A DNA stretch of 64,000 nucleotides from Sulfitobacter litoralis. Its GTDB lineage: Bacteria; Pseudomonadota; Alphaproteobacteria; Rhodobacterales; Rhodobacteraceae. The translations under genes and the position numbers were made by a program. Shown in pieces: positions 34,203-42,600 of this stretch. Positions within the stretch are counted from its first letter, which is position 1. Each line of letters opens with the position of its first letter. The notes under the pieces were generated by a model. That model was not told the DNA's origin and did not search any database. It was given only the letters and a program-made list of their open reading frames with translations. Location: contig NZ_FNJD01000003.1 of assembly GCF_900103185.1 (NCBI RefSeq), positions 171,092 to 235,091 of the forward strand, given 5' to 3'.

Positions 34203-36941
34203 TTAGTCAGGTGAAGACGACAGGTTTTTCTTGCGCACCCGTTTCAGCGCCGCATCCGTAAAGACGCGCAGCCCCAGATCGGGGCGGTAACCGTGGATTT
34301 CGCTGACGTCCAAATTCCGCATGAACGACAGGATTTCCTGGCTTACCACCTGTCCGGGGACAAGGATGGGAAAGCCGGGGGGATAGGGGATGATAAAGCT
34401 GGCAGACACGACCGTCTGGTTGGCGTCCATCGCATCCTTTAGCGAGCCGTTCAGTTCAAGGTAATCGGTGTTCTTTTCGTCATAAGCGAGGAAGAACGCC
34501 GTGCGAATATCACCTTCTGAGGTCACATTGTCGTTTCGGAACGCCTCGTGGAAGCGGCTAAAGTCCGGCAGCGGCGGATAGTTCTCCATCAGGTTGGCAA
34601 CGCGGTTGTCGAAGGACCGCCGTTCCATCTTGCTGGCGTCATCCAGACGGTCGTCCAACGATCTGGCGATCTCGACCAGCACCTCGATCAGATAGGCGAC
34701 GCTGGACCGCGTGGTGCCGATGTTGGTCATGAACAAAACGGTATTGCGCGAGGTCTTGTTGATCTGGATGCCGTATTTGTCCATCAGGATATCGGTCTTG
34801 AACGTGTCACCGTCCCAGCCTGTACCACCGACCAGCAGCGTCACACGGCTGGCATCCAAGACAAACTGGTCCTTCTCCCAGCAGTCCCACATATCGGTCC
34901 AGCCCTGTTGCTGATCGTAATAGCTGGTCACCCCGCTTTCGCGATATTCTTGTGGGATCATGTCGCCCGCGGTCAGCACCTTAAAGTATTTGTTCAGCAG
35001 CGGATGGTCGGCAATCGCGCGGCGCATCGACAAGGCGGCCTCGATCTGGCGCTGCACGAATTCATAGCCTTCAAGCTCGACCTGACGCCGCCCCACATCA
35101 AGCGAGGCAATGATCTGGTAGTTCGGCGAGGTCGAGGTATGGGTCATATAGGCTTCGTGGAAGCTCTGCTCCACCTCGCCCTTAAAGTCCTGATCGTTCA
35201 CGTGAATCATCGACCCCTGCCGTAGGGATGTCAGCGTTTTATGGGTCGATTGCGTCGTATAGACCCGCACCCGCGCATTGGGCGCGGGGATCAGCCGCGT
35301 ATTCAGCAACGTCTCGTCGTCCGCGTCTTTCAGCTCTGCCTGCTGCTTTTCATAGGCGGCGCGATGATCGTCCGACTTGAACCGCACACGCAGCGTATTG
35401 GCGGCGTTCATGCCGGTGCGCTGGCGGTAGGTCGGGTTAAAGCGGGCAAAGGCAAACCACGCCTCGTCCCACAGGAAGATCAGGTCGGGCTTGATCGCCA
35501 GACACTCCTCCATCACCCGCTCGACGTTATAGACCAGCCCGTCGAACGTGCAGTTGGTCAGCAGCAACATGCGCACCTGATCCAGTTTGCCCGCCGCCTT
35601 GAGCGCCAGCAACTGGTGCTTGATCTCACGCAGCGGCACGGCACCATACATGGAGTATTCGTTCAGCGGATAGCTATCGAGGTAACACACCTGCGCGCCT
35701 GCCAGCACCATCCCGTAGTGGTGGGATTTATGGCAGTCGCGGTCCACCAGCACGATGTCACCGGGCCGGACCAGCGCCTGTACGACGATCTTGTTGCAGG
35801 TCGATGTCCCGTTGGTGGCAAAGAAGGTCTGCTTGGATCCGAAAGCGCGGCTTGCCAGTTCCTGCGCCTCTTTGATCGGCCCATGGGGTTCCAGCAAGCT
35901 GTCCAGCCCGCCGGACGTGGCAGAGGTTTCCGCGAGGAAGATGTTCGGCCCGTAAAACGCGCCCATATCCTGAATCCAATGCGACCGCGTTATCGACTTG
36001 CCGCGGCTGATCGGCATCGCGTGAAAGACACCCGTGGGCTGTTTGGAATATTCGACAAGTGCGGTGAAGAACGGCGATTTGTTTCGCGCCTGCACTCCGC
36101 GCAGAATGTTCAGGTGCAGCTCCATAAAGTCTTCTTGGTTGTAAAAGACCCGACGGCAGATCCCCAGATCCAGTCCGGCAATATCCTCGACCGACCGTTC
36201 GGTCACCAGATAGGCGTCGAGCTCGGGGCGGACCTTGGCGATCATCCGGCACAGTTCGGGGCCATAGTTTTCGGGTTGGAGCTTGTCGATCTCCTCCTGC
36301 CCGCCGGCGCGCGCGAGATACCGAGCCAGAATAGTCTCGTCCATTTTGGATTTGAGCGTCAGACCCGGGCGCACAACGATGGCTTGGATATTGTGGTTGA
36401 ACAGCACCGCGATCAGCGCGTCTTCGATGGATTTGACCACCACCGCCTCATAGTGGAACGGGTCTTCGGGGCGGCGCATCCGGCTGACGTTGGATTTCAG
36501 CCAACGTTCCTGCTGGTCATTCACGTCATCGACGATCAACACCTCGAAATACGGCTTGGTCAGCGCCCGCGCTTCGGGGGACAGCATGGCCTCGTCGTCA
36601 TGTTCGTCATGATCGATGCTGTCGCGTTCCAGCGGGATGGTGCGACGGCGATAGGCCCCCGTTGTCAGCGCCCGCGTTATGCGGTTTACCGCAAAGGACA
36701 TATCGTCAACGCTGTTGTTGTTCAGCATCCGCTGCAGGTGTTCGAACGCCGCCATGCCGGGAAAGGCCCAATAGGGTTCGATCAGCGCCAGGGATTCAAA
36801 CAGCGTTACGCATTTGGCGCGCAGGGTGTCGGTTTCTTTCGCTGTGGTAGCGCGGGTGAGCCCGCTTGCCGCTTCACGCAGCGCGCTCCATCGGTCGGAC
36901 CGCAACTGAATTGCCGACGAATAATCGTTCATAGAATGCAT
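34203..36941 (-). CDS. Orn/Lys/Arg decarboxylase family protein (PLP fold I)
   Basis: The family decarboxylates basic amino acids to polyamines. The 912-residue protein has an N-terminal extension, a wing/receiver-like domain (YFEVLIVDDVNDQQERWLK), the large PLP domain with the cofactor lysine in TTQSTHKTLTSLRQGSMIHV, and a C-terminal domain with PYPPGFPILVPGQ. It is longer than the 710-760 residues of enteric enzymes. I chose the ATG at 36941, eight bases after GGAG, because longer GTG starts fall inside a perfect hairpin. Arginine, lysine or ornithine cannot be told apart from sequence alone. Confidence 0.87.
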   Translation of the reverse strand: MHSMNDYSSAIQLRSDRWSALREAASGLTRATTAKETDTLRAKCVTLFESLALIEPYWAFPGMAAFEHLQRMLNNNSVDDMSFAVNRITRALTTGAYRRRTIPLERDSIDHDEHDDEAMLSPEARALTKPYFEVLIVDDVNDQQERWLKSNVSRMRRPEDPFHYEAVVVKSIEDALIAVLFNHNIQAIVVRPGLTLKSKMDETILARYLARAGGQEEIDKLQPENYGPELCRMIAKVRPELDAYLVTERSVEDIAGLDLGICRRVFYNQEDFMELHLNILRGVQARNKSPFFTALVEYSKQPTGVFHAMPISRGKSITRSHWIQDMGAFYGPNIFLAETSATSGGLDSLLEPHGPIKEAQELASRAFGSKQTFFATNGTSTCNKIVVQALVRPGDIVLVDRDCHKSHHYGMVLAGAQVCYLDSYPLNEYSMYGAVPLREIKHQLLALKAAGKLDQVRMLLLTNCTFDGLVYNVERVMEECLAIKPDLIFLWDEAWFAFARFNPTYRQRTGMNAANTLRVRFKSDDHRAAYEKQQAELKDADDETLLNTRLIPAPNARVRVYTTQSTHKTLTSLRQGSMIHVNDQDFKGEVEQSFHEAYMTHTSTSPNYQIIASLDVGRRQVELEGYEFVQRQIEAALSMRRAIADHPLLNKYFKVLTAGDMIPQEYRESGVTSYYDQQQGWTDMWDCWEKDQFVLDASRVTLLVGGTGWDGDTFKTDILMDKYGIQINKTSRNTVLFMTNIGTTRSSVAYLIEVLVEIARSLDDRLDDASKMERRSFDNRVANLMENYPPLPDFSRFHEAFRNDNVTSEGDIRTAFFLAYDEKNTDYLELNGSLKDAMDANQTVVSASFIIPYPPGFPILVPGQVVSQEILSFMRNLDVSEIHGYRPDLGLRVFTDAALKRVRKKNLSSSPD

Positions 36942-36983
36942 CAATCGTACTCCGCTTTGGGCGGTCGACTGCTGCATCCCGAT

Positions 36984-37010
36984 GTCCGGCACTTTTAAAA
37001 AGTGCCGGAC
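36984..37010. promoter_or_regulatory. Perfect 13-base inverted repeat between amidase and decarboxylase genes
   Basis: GTCCGGCACTTTT (36984-36996) and AAAAGTGCCGGAC (36998-37010) are perfect complements with one base between. As RNA this forms a GC-rich stem with an A/U-rich loop. It lies 14 bases after the amidase stop and about 40 bases before the decarboxylase start. It could attenuate, be a processing site, or bind a dimeric regulator. Confidence 0.65.
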
Positions 37011-37024
37011 CTGAGTGCCGCAGC

Positions 37025-38131
37025 CTAGCCGCTAGATGTCGGCCCGCTGCCCGGCAGATCACCGGGCTTTGCGGGTGGATTTGGTGTCGCTGCAGCCGGA
37101 GCCACAGGTGGTGCGACAGAGGCCTCGATATTGGCGGTCCCTGCCGATGGATTTGGCAGCGGTTCGGGGGCAAAGCCCGGTTGAACCGCAGGTGTCGTTG
37201 TTTCATGCCCTTTGAATACGGGCGCGTCCGGTACCCGTTGTGCGGGCACATCAACGTGCAGGCCGGCGCGGGTCCCCTGATGGGGCACCTCAAGCGGGCC
37301 AAGCGTGTTCAGATAGGCGTCCGTCCCGCTGGAGCGATCATAGATCGAGAAATCGGTAGACCGGTCGCGGAAGGATTTAAGCACCTGCCCCAGACCCTTC
37401 ATGCCGGTTTCGCGCTGACGACGCACCATCGACAGGTCGACTTCGATCGGGAACATGTCTTCCTGACCCGCGGACTGGTGCAGCACCATCGACGTGGGAT
37501 CAACGACCAGCGATTTACCGACGCCGCCCGCGCCCAGACCGTTGACAGCAAAGACATAACACTGGAACTGCGCCGCGGTCGCACGGGCAATCGCCAGCTC
37601 TGCATCGCGGTCAGTGGTGCCGGTCAGGACCGGTGTCAGCAACACTTCGACGCCTTGGCTGGTCAGTTGGCGGGTGGTTTCGGGGAACCACATATCATAG
37701 CAAATCGACAACCCGAAACGCCCGACCTCTGGCACGTCAAAGACGCAGAATTCAGTGCCCGCCGCGATGCCGGATTCATAAGGCCGGAACGGAAACATTT
37801 TGGCGTAACGGCGGATGATCTCGCCCTCGGGGTTGATCACCACGGCGGTGTTGTACACGCGCCCGTCCTCGGGGTTCTTGAGGAACATGGAGCCGGGGAT
37901 CAGCCAGACACGGTGTTTGCGTGCAGCAGCCTGAAACACCTCAAGCGTTTCATTTTCGGGGGGTAGTGCAAACTGGTCAAGCGGGCCAAAAGGTGCCAGC
38001 TCGGAAAACAGGACCATCTGGGTCCATGGAAAACGCGCCATCAGGATGTCCAGTCGCTGGATCATGCCATCAACGTTGGACTCCAGCGCGTTGACGTACA
38101 TCTGTACGCCTGCAATCGCAAAAGGTGTCAT
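37025..38131 (-). CDS. Nitrilase-superfamily carbon-nitrogen hydrolase
   Basis: The nitrilase fold hydrolyses amides, nitriles or carbamoyl groups. The 368-residue protein has the full catalytic triad: Glu44 in VLFSELAPFGP, Lys111 in RRYAKMFPF and Cys144 in LSICYDMWFPE. The first 290 or so residues form the catalytic domain; the last 75 are rich in Pro and Ala and look disordered, which is unusual. It is the first gene of the operon. N-carbamoylputrescine amidase is one known relative and would suit a decarboxylase neighbour, but the substrate is not determined. Confidence 0.85.
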   Translation of the reverse strand: MTPFAIAGVQMYVNALESNVDGMIQRLDILMARFPWTQMVLFSELAPFGPLDQFALPPENETLEVFQAAARKHRVWLIPGSMFLKNPEDGRVYNTAVVINPEGEIIRRYAKMFPFRPYESGIAAGTEFCVFDVPEVGRFGLSICYDMWFPETTRQLTSQGVEVLLTPVLTGTTDRDAELAIARATAAQFQCYVFAVNGLGAGGVGKSLVVDPTSMVLHQSAGQEDMFPIEVDLSMVRRQRETGMKGLGQVLKSFRDRSTDFSIYDRSSGTDAYLNTLGPLEVPHQGTRAGLHVDVPAQRVPDAPVFKGHETTTPAVQPGFAPEPLPNPSAGTANIEASVAPPVAPAAATPNPPAKPGDLPGSGPTSSG

Positions 38132-38298
38132 AACTTGTCACTCCGTCCAAATGGGCGGAAGGGGCCGGAAATACTCCGCCCATACGCCCAAGGTGACGTG
38201 TCCATACCCCCATTGTTGGGAATATTAAACACGTGACGTGATGATGACCCCACCGGCATTTGCATGGCCTCTATGCGTAACCTGCACAAACTAATTTT

Positions 38299-41067
38299 CT
38301 ACACCACCGCTTCTTTGCGCGCCGCACGCGCTGTGCGACCCCGTTGCAGCACGACCACGAGGGCCAGCAGTAACAGCGCGGGGATGAACATCCAATATTT
38401 ACTTGGGGTTGCGACGGGTTTCAGGACACGCAGCACCTCTTGATCCCAGTCCAGACCGGCAGCTTGCGCGGCAGACCCATAGAGCACATCGTCGATGAAC
38501 ATCTTATCGTCCTCGACACGGGTGATCACGCCCGCTGCCTCCAGCCGTTCTTCGCCGGTGGTGCCTTCGCTGATTGGCAACAGCGCCACAAACTCGATCG
38601 GATCGCCCAAATCATTGATACCGGCCACCCGCAGACGCAGGTCTTCGCCCATCGGAGTATCGGCGGCGGCCTGCACGATCGCGGCTGGTGCCTCTTCGGT
38701 ATAGGGCGGAAAGACCATATCCATCCAGAAACCGGGCCGGAACAGGGTAAAGGCAATCAGCAACAGGGCAATCGTCTCGTAGAAACGGTTGCGGGCCATA
38801 AACCAGCCTTGGGTCGCTGCCGCGAACAGCAGCATCGCAAAGGTCGCGACAATGAAGACAAAGATGCCCTGCACCACCGTCACATCAATCAATAGAAGTT
38901 CGGTGTTGAAGATGAACAGGAATGGCAGCGCCGCCGTCCGCAAGCTGTAAAAGAACGCGACAACACCGGTCTTGATCGGATCGCCACCGGACACGGCCGC
39001 GGCGGCGAAGCTCGCCAATCCAACCGGAGGCGTCACGTCAGCCATGATGCCGAAGTAAAACACAAAAAGATGCACCGCGATCAGCGGCACGATCAAGCCG
39101 TTCTGCTGGCCCAGCGTCACGATAACGGGCGCAAGCAGGGCCGATACAACGATATAGTTCGCCGTTGTCGGCAACCCCATCCCAAGGATCAGCGACAGGA
39201 TCGCGGTCAGGAACAGGATCGCAAGGATATTACCGCCCGACAGTACCTCGACCACATCGGCCAGCGCAGACCCAACGCCGGTCTGGCTGACGACGCCTAC
39301 GATCACGCCGGCGGTCGCTGTGGCGATACCGATGCCGATCATGTTGCGCGCACCGACGACCAACCCATCGATCAAATCACGGATACCCGCGACCACATCA
39401 TTCGCGAACTGGCTTTCACCACGGAACAACGCCATCAGCGGGCGCTGTGTCACGAGGATAAAGACCATATAGGTCGTGGCCCAAAAGGCCGACAGTCCCG
39501 GCGACAGGCGATCCACCATCAAGGCCCAGACCAGCACGACGATCGGCAGGATAAAGTGCAGGCCCGACCGCACCGTTGGACCGGGCAAGGGCAAACGTGT
39601 CACCGGCTCGTTCGGATCATCCAGCACCAGCGGCTCTTCTTTCGAGCCGATATACAGCAGACCGGCATAGACCGCCGTTAGCAGCGCAAAGATGATATAG
39701 CCCGCAGTGTCGGGGAAGGCCGGGCGCAGCCAACCCATGCCATAATAAACTCCAAAACTCAGCGCGCAAATGCAGGCGATGATAAAGGCAGACACCAGTA
39801 GACGTTGCACAATCGGCTTGGGCGTATAGGGGCGTTCAAGCCCGACCATACCGGCCTTAAGCGCTTCGAGGTGCACGATATAGACTAGGGCGATGTAGGA
39901 TATCACGGCTGGCAAGAAGGCGTGTTTGACGACGTCGAAATAGGGGATGCCCACATATTCAACCATCAAGAAGGCCGCAGCGCCCATCACGGGCGGCATG
40001 ATCTGCCCGTTGACCGACGATGCCACCTCTACCGCGCCGGCTTTTTCAGAGCTGAAACCCACCTTCTTCATCAACGGAATGGTAAATGTCCCCGTGGTCA
40101 CCACGTTCGCGATGGAAGACCCCGAAATCAGACCCGTCATCGCAGAGGACACCACGGCAGCCTTTGCCGGCCCGCCCTTCATGTGGCCCATCAGGCTGAA
40201 CGCAACCTGGATGAAATAGTTACCGGCACCGGCCTTATCTAGCAGGGCGCCGAACAGCACAAAGAGGAAGACGAACGAGGTAGAAACCCCAAGCGCGATC
40301 CCGAACACGCCTTCGGTGGTGATCCACTGGTGGTTCACGATCTCGGACAGGGAATTCCCTTTGTGCGCGATGATATCGGGCATCATCTGCCCCAGCACAT
40401 TGTACACAAGGAAAACCGAGGCGACGATCATCAACGCAGGCCCAAGTGCGCGGCGCGTTGCTTCAAGCAGGATCATAATGCCGATCACAAAGACGACCGT
40501 ATCCTGCATGTTCGGTGCCCCCACGCGGCCCGAGATTTCGCGGTAATAGACAAACAGATATAGGGCCGACGCCGCACCGACCAATGCCAAGGCCCATTCC
40601 CACAGCGGGATACGATCCTTGGGCGATCCAAGCACAACAGTTGCGACAATGGCGATGGCGACCAGCGGGATCCACCATGTCGGGGTGCCGTCCTTGGCCG
40701 CAACCATAAATAGATAGGCCAGCATCACCGGCACAAGAACGCCAAGTCCTAGCTGCACCTTCGTGCGCGCTGCAGGGAAGGCCGCGATGCCAAGGAAAAT
40801 GGCAAAAGCCAGATGGATCGAGCGTGCCTCGGTGTCGTTAAAGACGCCCCACCCGAAAATAAAGGGAAGAGGGGATGCGATCCACAGTTGGAACAGCGAC
40901 CATGCCAGCGCAGCTAGCGCAAGAAAAACACCAACGCTGCCGGTCGCAGACCTGCCGCCCGTATCCGAAGATGCGACAAGTTCGTCGAGGTCACTCTGGC
41001 TCAGCCCGGCTTTGCCGGCGGCTTCAGCTTCTACTGCGGCGGCTTGGTGTTGGTCATTTTGTGACAT
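38299..41067 (-). CDS. TRAP transporter, fused 4TM/12TM permease
   Basis: TRAP transporters import organic acids using an ion gradient and a binding protein. The 922 residues hold the small and large membrane subunits in one chain, with many membrane segments from about 45 to 770. The conserved SGSSIANVVTTGTFTIPLMKK and LGMGLPTTANYIVVSALLAP mark the large subunit. The C-terminal region (about 790-880) is soluble and PDZ-like (DUF3394 type), followed by a last membrane segment. Its binding protein is the TAXI gene at 41191, separated by two hairpins. Confidence 0.93.
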   Translation of the reverse strand: MSQNDQHQAAAVEAEAAGKAGLSQSDLDELVASSDTGGRSATGSVGVFLALAALAWSLFQLWIASPLPFIFGWGVFNDTEARSIHLAFAIFLGIAAFPAARTKVQLGLGVLVPVMLAYLFMVAAKDGTPTWWIPLVAIAIVATVVLGSPKDRIPLWEWALALVGAASALYLFVYYREISGRVGAPNMQDTVVFVIGIMILLEATRRALGPALMIVASVFLVYNVLGQMMPDIIAHKGNSLSEIVNHQWITTEGVFGIALGVSTSFVFLFVLFGALLDKAGAGNYFIQVAFSLMGHMKGGPAKAAVVSSAMTGLISGSSIANVVTTGTFTIPLMKKVGFSSEKAGAVEVASSVNGQIMPPVMGAAAFLMVEYVGIPYFDVVKHAFLPAVISYIALVYIVHLEALKAGMVGLERPYTPKPIVQRLLVSAFIIACICALSFGVYYGMGWLRPAFPDTAGYIIFALLTAVYAGLLYIGSKEEPLVLDDPNEPVTRLPLPGPTVRSGLHFILPIVVLVWALMVDRLSPGLSAFWATTYMVFILVTQRPLMALFRGESQFANDVVAGIRDLIDGLVVGARNMIGIGIATATAGVIVGVVSQTGVGSALADVVEVLSGGNILAILFLTAILSLILGMGLPTTANYIVVSALLAPVIVTLGQQNGLIVPLIAVHLFVFYFGIMADVTPPVGLASFAAAAVSGGDPIKTGVVAFFYSLRTAALPFLFIFNTELLLIDVTVVQGIFVFIVATFAMLLFAAATQGWFMARNRFYETIALLLIAFTLFRPGFWMDMVFPPYTEEAPAAIVQAAADTPMGEDLRLRVAGINDLGDPIEFVALLPISEGTTGEERLEAAGVITRVEDDKMFIDDVLYGSAAQAAGLDWDQEVLRVLKPVATPSKYWMFIPALLLLALVVVLQRGRTARAARKEAVV

Positions 41068-41122
41068 CTTCGTCCCCTTGGTGGCCCCGTATCAGGACAG
41101 GTGCACGTTTATTGTCTTACTG

Positions 41123-41172
41123 CTGCGGTCGTTGCCGCAGGGTACGAACGCGAGGTCTCCCCCGCGTTCGTA
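41123..41172 (-). promoter_or_regulatory. Tandem hairpins between TAXI binding protein and TRAP permease
   Basis: Two perfect stems lie in the 123-base gap. TACGAACGCG/CGCGTTCGTA spans 41143-41172 with a 10-base loop, and CTGCGG/CCGCAG spans 41123-41140. Neither has a T-run. The likely effect is to protect the upstream binding-protein mRNA or reduce read-through into the permease, as in other transport operons that need excess binding protein. Confidence 0.6.
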
Positions 41173-41190
41173 AATGGTCAAGAGTTTGGC

Positions 41191-42150
41191 TTATTCGATC
41201 CAGCCACGCTCTTTGTAGTACTTCGCCGCACCGTCGTGCAGAGGCGCAGACAGGCCGTCTTTGATCATCTCTTCTTCTTTGAGGTTCTCAAATGCGGGGT
41301 GCAGCTTTTTGAAGCGGTCAAAGTTGTCGAACACGGCTTTGACAACTTCGTACACGACTTCATCATCCACGTCGGCAGAAGTCACAAAAGTCGCCTTCAC
41401 GCCGAATGTTTTCACATCCGCATCGGTGCCTTTGTACATGCCACCGGGGATGGTGGAGTAGGCGTAGAAGGGGTTATCGGCGACCAGCTTGTCGATCGCT
41501 TCGCCTTCTACCGGCACCAGTTTGGCGTCTACGGTGGATACGGCTTCCTGGATCGACCCGTTGGGGTGGCCCACGGTATAGATGATCGCGTCGACTTTGT
41601 TATCGCCCAAAGCCGCAGCCTGTTCGGCTGGCTTAAGCTCGGATGCGAGCGCGAAATCATCCAGGGTCCAGCCTTTGGCATCCAGAACGACTTCCATTGT
41701 GGCGCGCTGACCGGAACCGGGGTTGCCGATGTTGACACGTTTGCCTTTCAGGTCGTCAAAGCTTTCGATGCCGGAATCAGCACGCGCGATCACGTTAAAA
41801 GGCTCGGCGTGGACAGAGAATACCGCCCGCTCTTTGTCGAACTTATCGCCTTCGAACTGCGAAGACCCGTTGTAGGCGTGGAACTGCCAGTCGGACTGGG
41901 CAACACCCATGTCCATGTCACCCGCCTTGATGGCGTTGATGTTGGCGATGGAACCACCGGTGGACGGGGCGGTACATTTCAGGCCGGTCTTGGCGCTGTC
42001 ACGGTTTACCAGGCGGCAGATCGACTGACCCACAACAAAGTATACCCCGGTCTGGCCGCCGGTCCCGATAGTGATGAATTTTTCCTGCGCGGTGGCTGCG
42101 GTACCCGCGACCAATGCAGAGGCGATGGCGATGGACTTGAAAATCGTCAT
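41191..42150 (-). CDS. TAXI-family TRAP transporter solute-binding protein
   Basis: The 319-residue periplasmic protein has a signal peptide (FKSIAIASALVAGTAATAQE, likely cut after ATA) and the TAXI family core: ITIGTGGQTGVYFVVGQSICRLVN, the STGGSIANINAIKAG loop and the RVNIGNPGSGQR motif. It captures the solute for the fused TRAP permease downstream. TAXI systems are linked to glutamate and other dicarboxylate substrates in some species, but the ligand here is unknown. Confidence 0.93.
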   Translation of the reverse strand: MTIFKSIAIASALVAGTAATAQEKFITIGTGGQTGVYFVVGQSICRLVNRDSAKTGLKCTAPSTGGSIANINAIKAGDMDMGVAQSDWQFHAYNGSSQFEGDKFDKERAVFSVHAEPFNVIARADSGIESFDDLKGKRVNIGNPGSGQRATMEVVLDAKGWTLDDFALASELKPAEQAAALGDNKVDAIIYTVGHPNGSIQEAVSTVDAKLVPVEGEAIDKLVADNPFYAYSTIPGGMYKGTDADVKTFGVKATFVTSADVDDEVVYEVVKAVFDNFDRFKKLHPAFENLKEEEMIKDGLSAPLHDGAAKYYKERGWIE

Positions 42151-42600
42151 TTGAAGTCTCCCAACTTAGTTGTCTGAACACACGTCATTGATGCGTATGC
42201 TCTCCGTGATGGTTGAAATGAGCGCAGATATTCCCAAGCATAACAAGCGGATTTATTCCGTTTCCTCCCCGAAAACATGCTCTGACCCTATATGTTTCGC
42301 GTGATGAAACTGTGTTTTATTTTCACTATGCGGTACAAAAAGGCCACCGTCATTTAACGGACGCAGGGCACAAATATCAATGCGATAGTCCTGTAATCAA
42401 CTGATTTTTCATAGCTATTTCTAAACGCCCATTCCAATATGGGATAATGATAGCGCGGATTGACGAATTATCAAAACTGCGCGCCGGCAGTAGGGCCGAA
42501 CATCCGACTGGGTTGCGCAGTACATTGAGGTTTATCGTGCTATATACCCTCCGAAAAAGGTGCATTTGACCTTCGCCATTCCAGCAGGAGCCTCCTCCCT
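42151..42600. other. Divergent promoter region between TAXI gene and glutamate synthase-like gene
   Basis: This 450-base region is AT-richer than its flanks and must carry both promoters. An imperfect repeat CCCAT-tccaat-ATGGG lies near 42430-42446. No complete -35/-10 pair, ORF or RNA gene could be supported. An AGGAG precedes the ATG at 42601. Confidence 0.35.

Noticed and set aside
32700..34214. Long open frame antisense to the ATP-grasp gene
   Set aside because: No ribosome site or family features; explained as a shadow of the GC-rich coding strand.
35241..36998. Long open frame antisense to the decarboxylase gene
   Set aside because: Product is His/Arg-rich without motifs and lies wholly opposite a gene with a clear PLP site.
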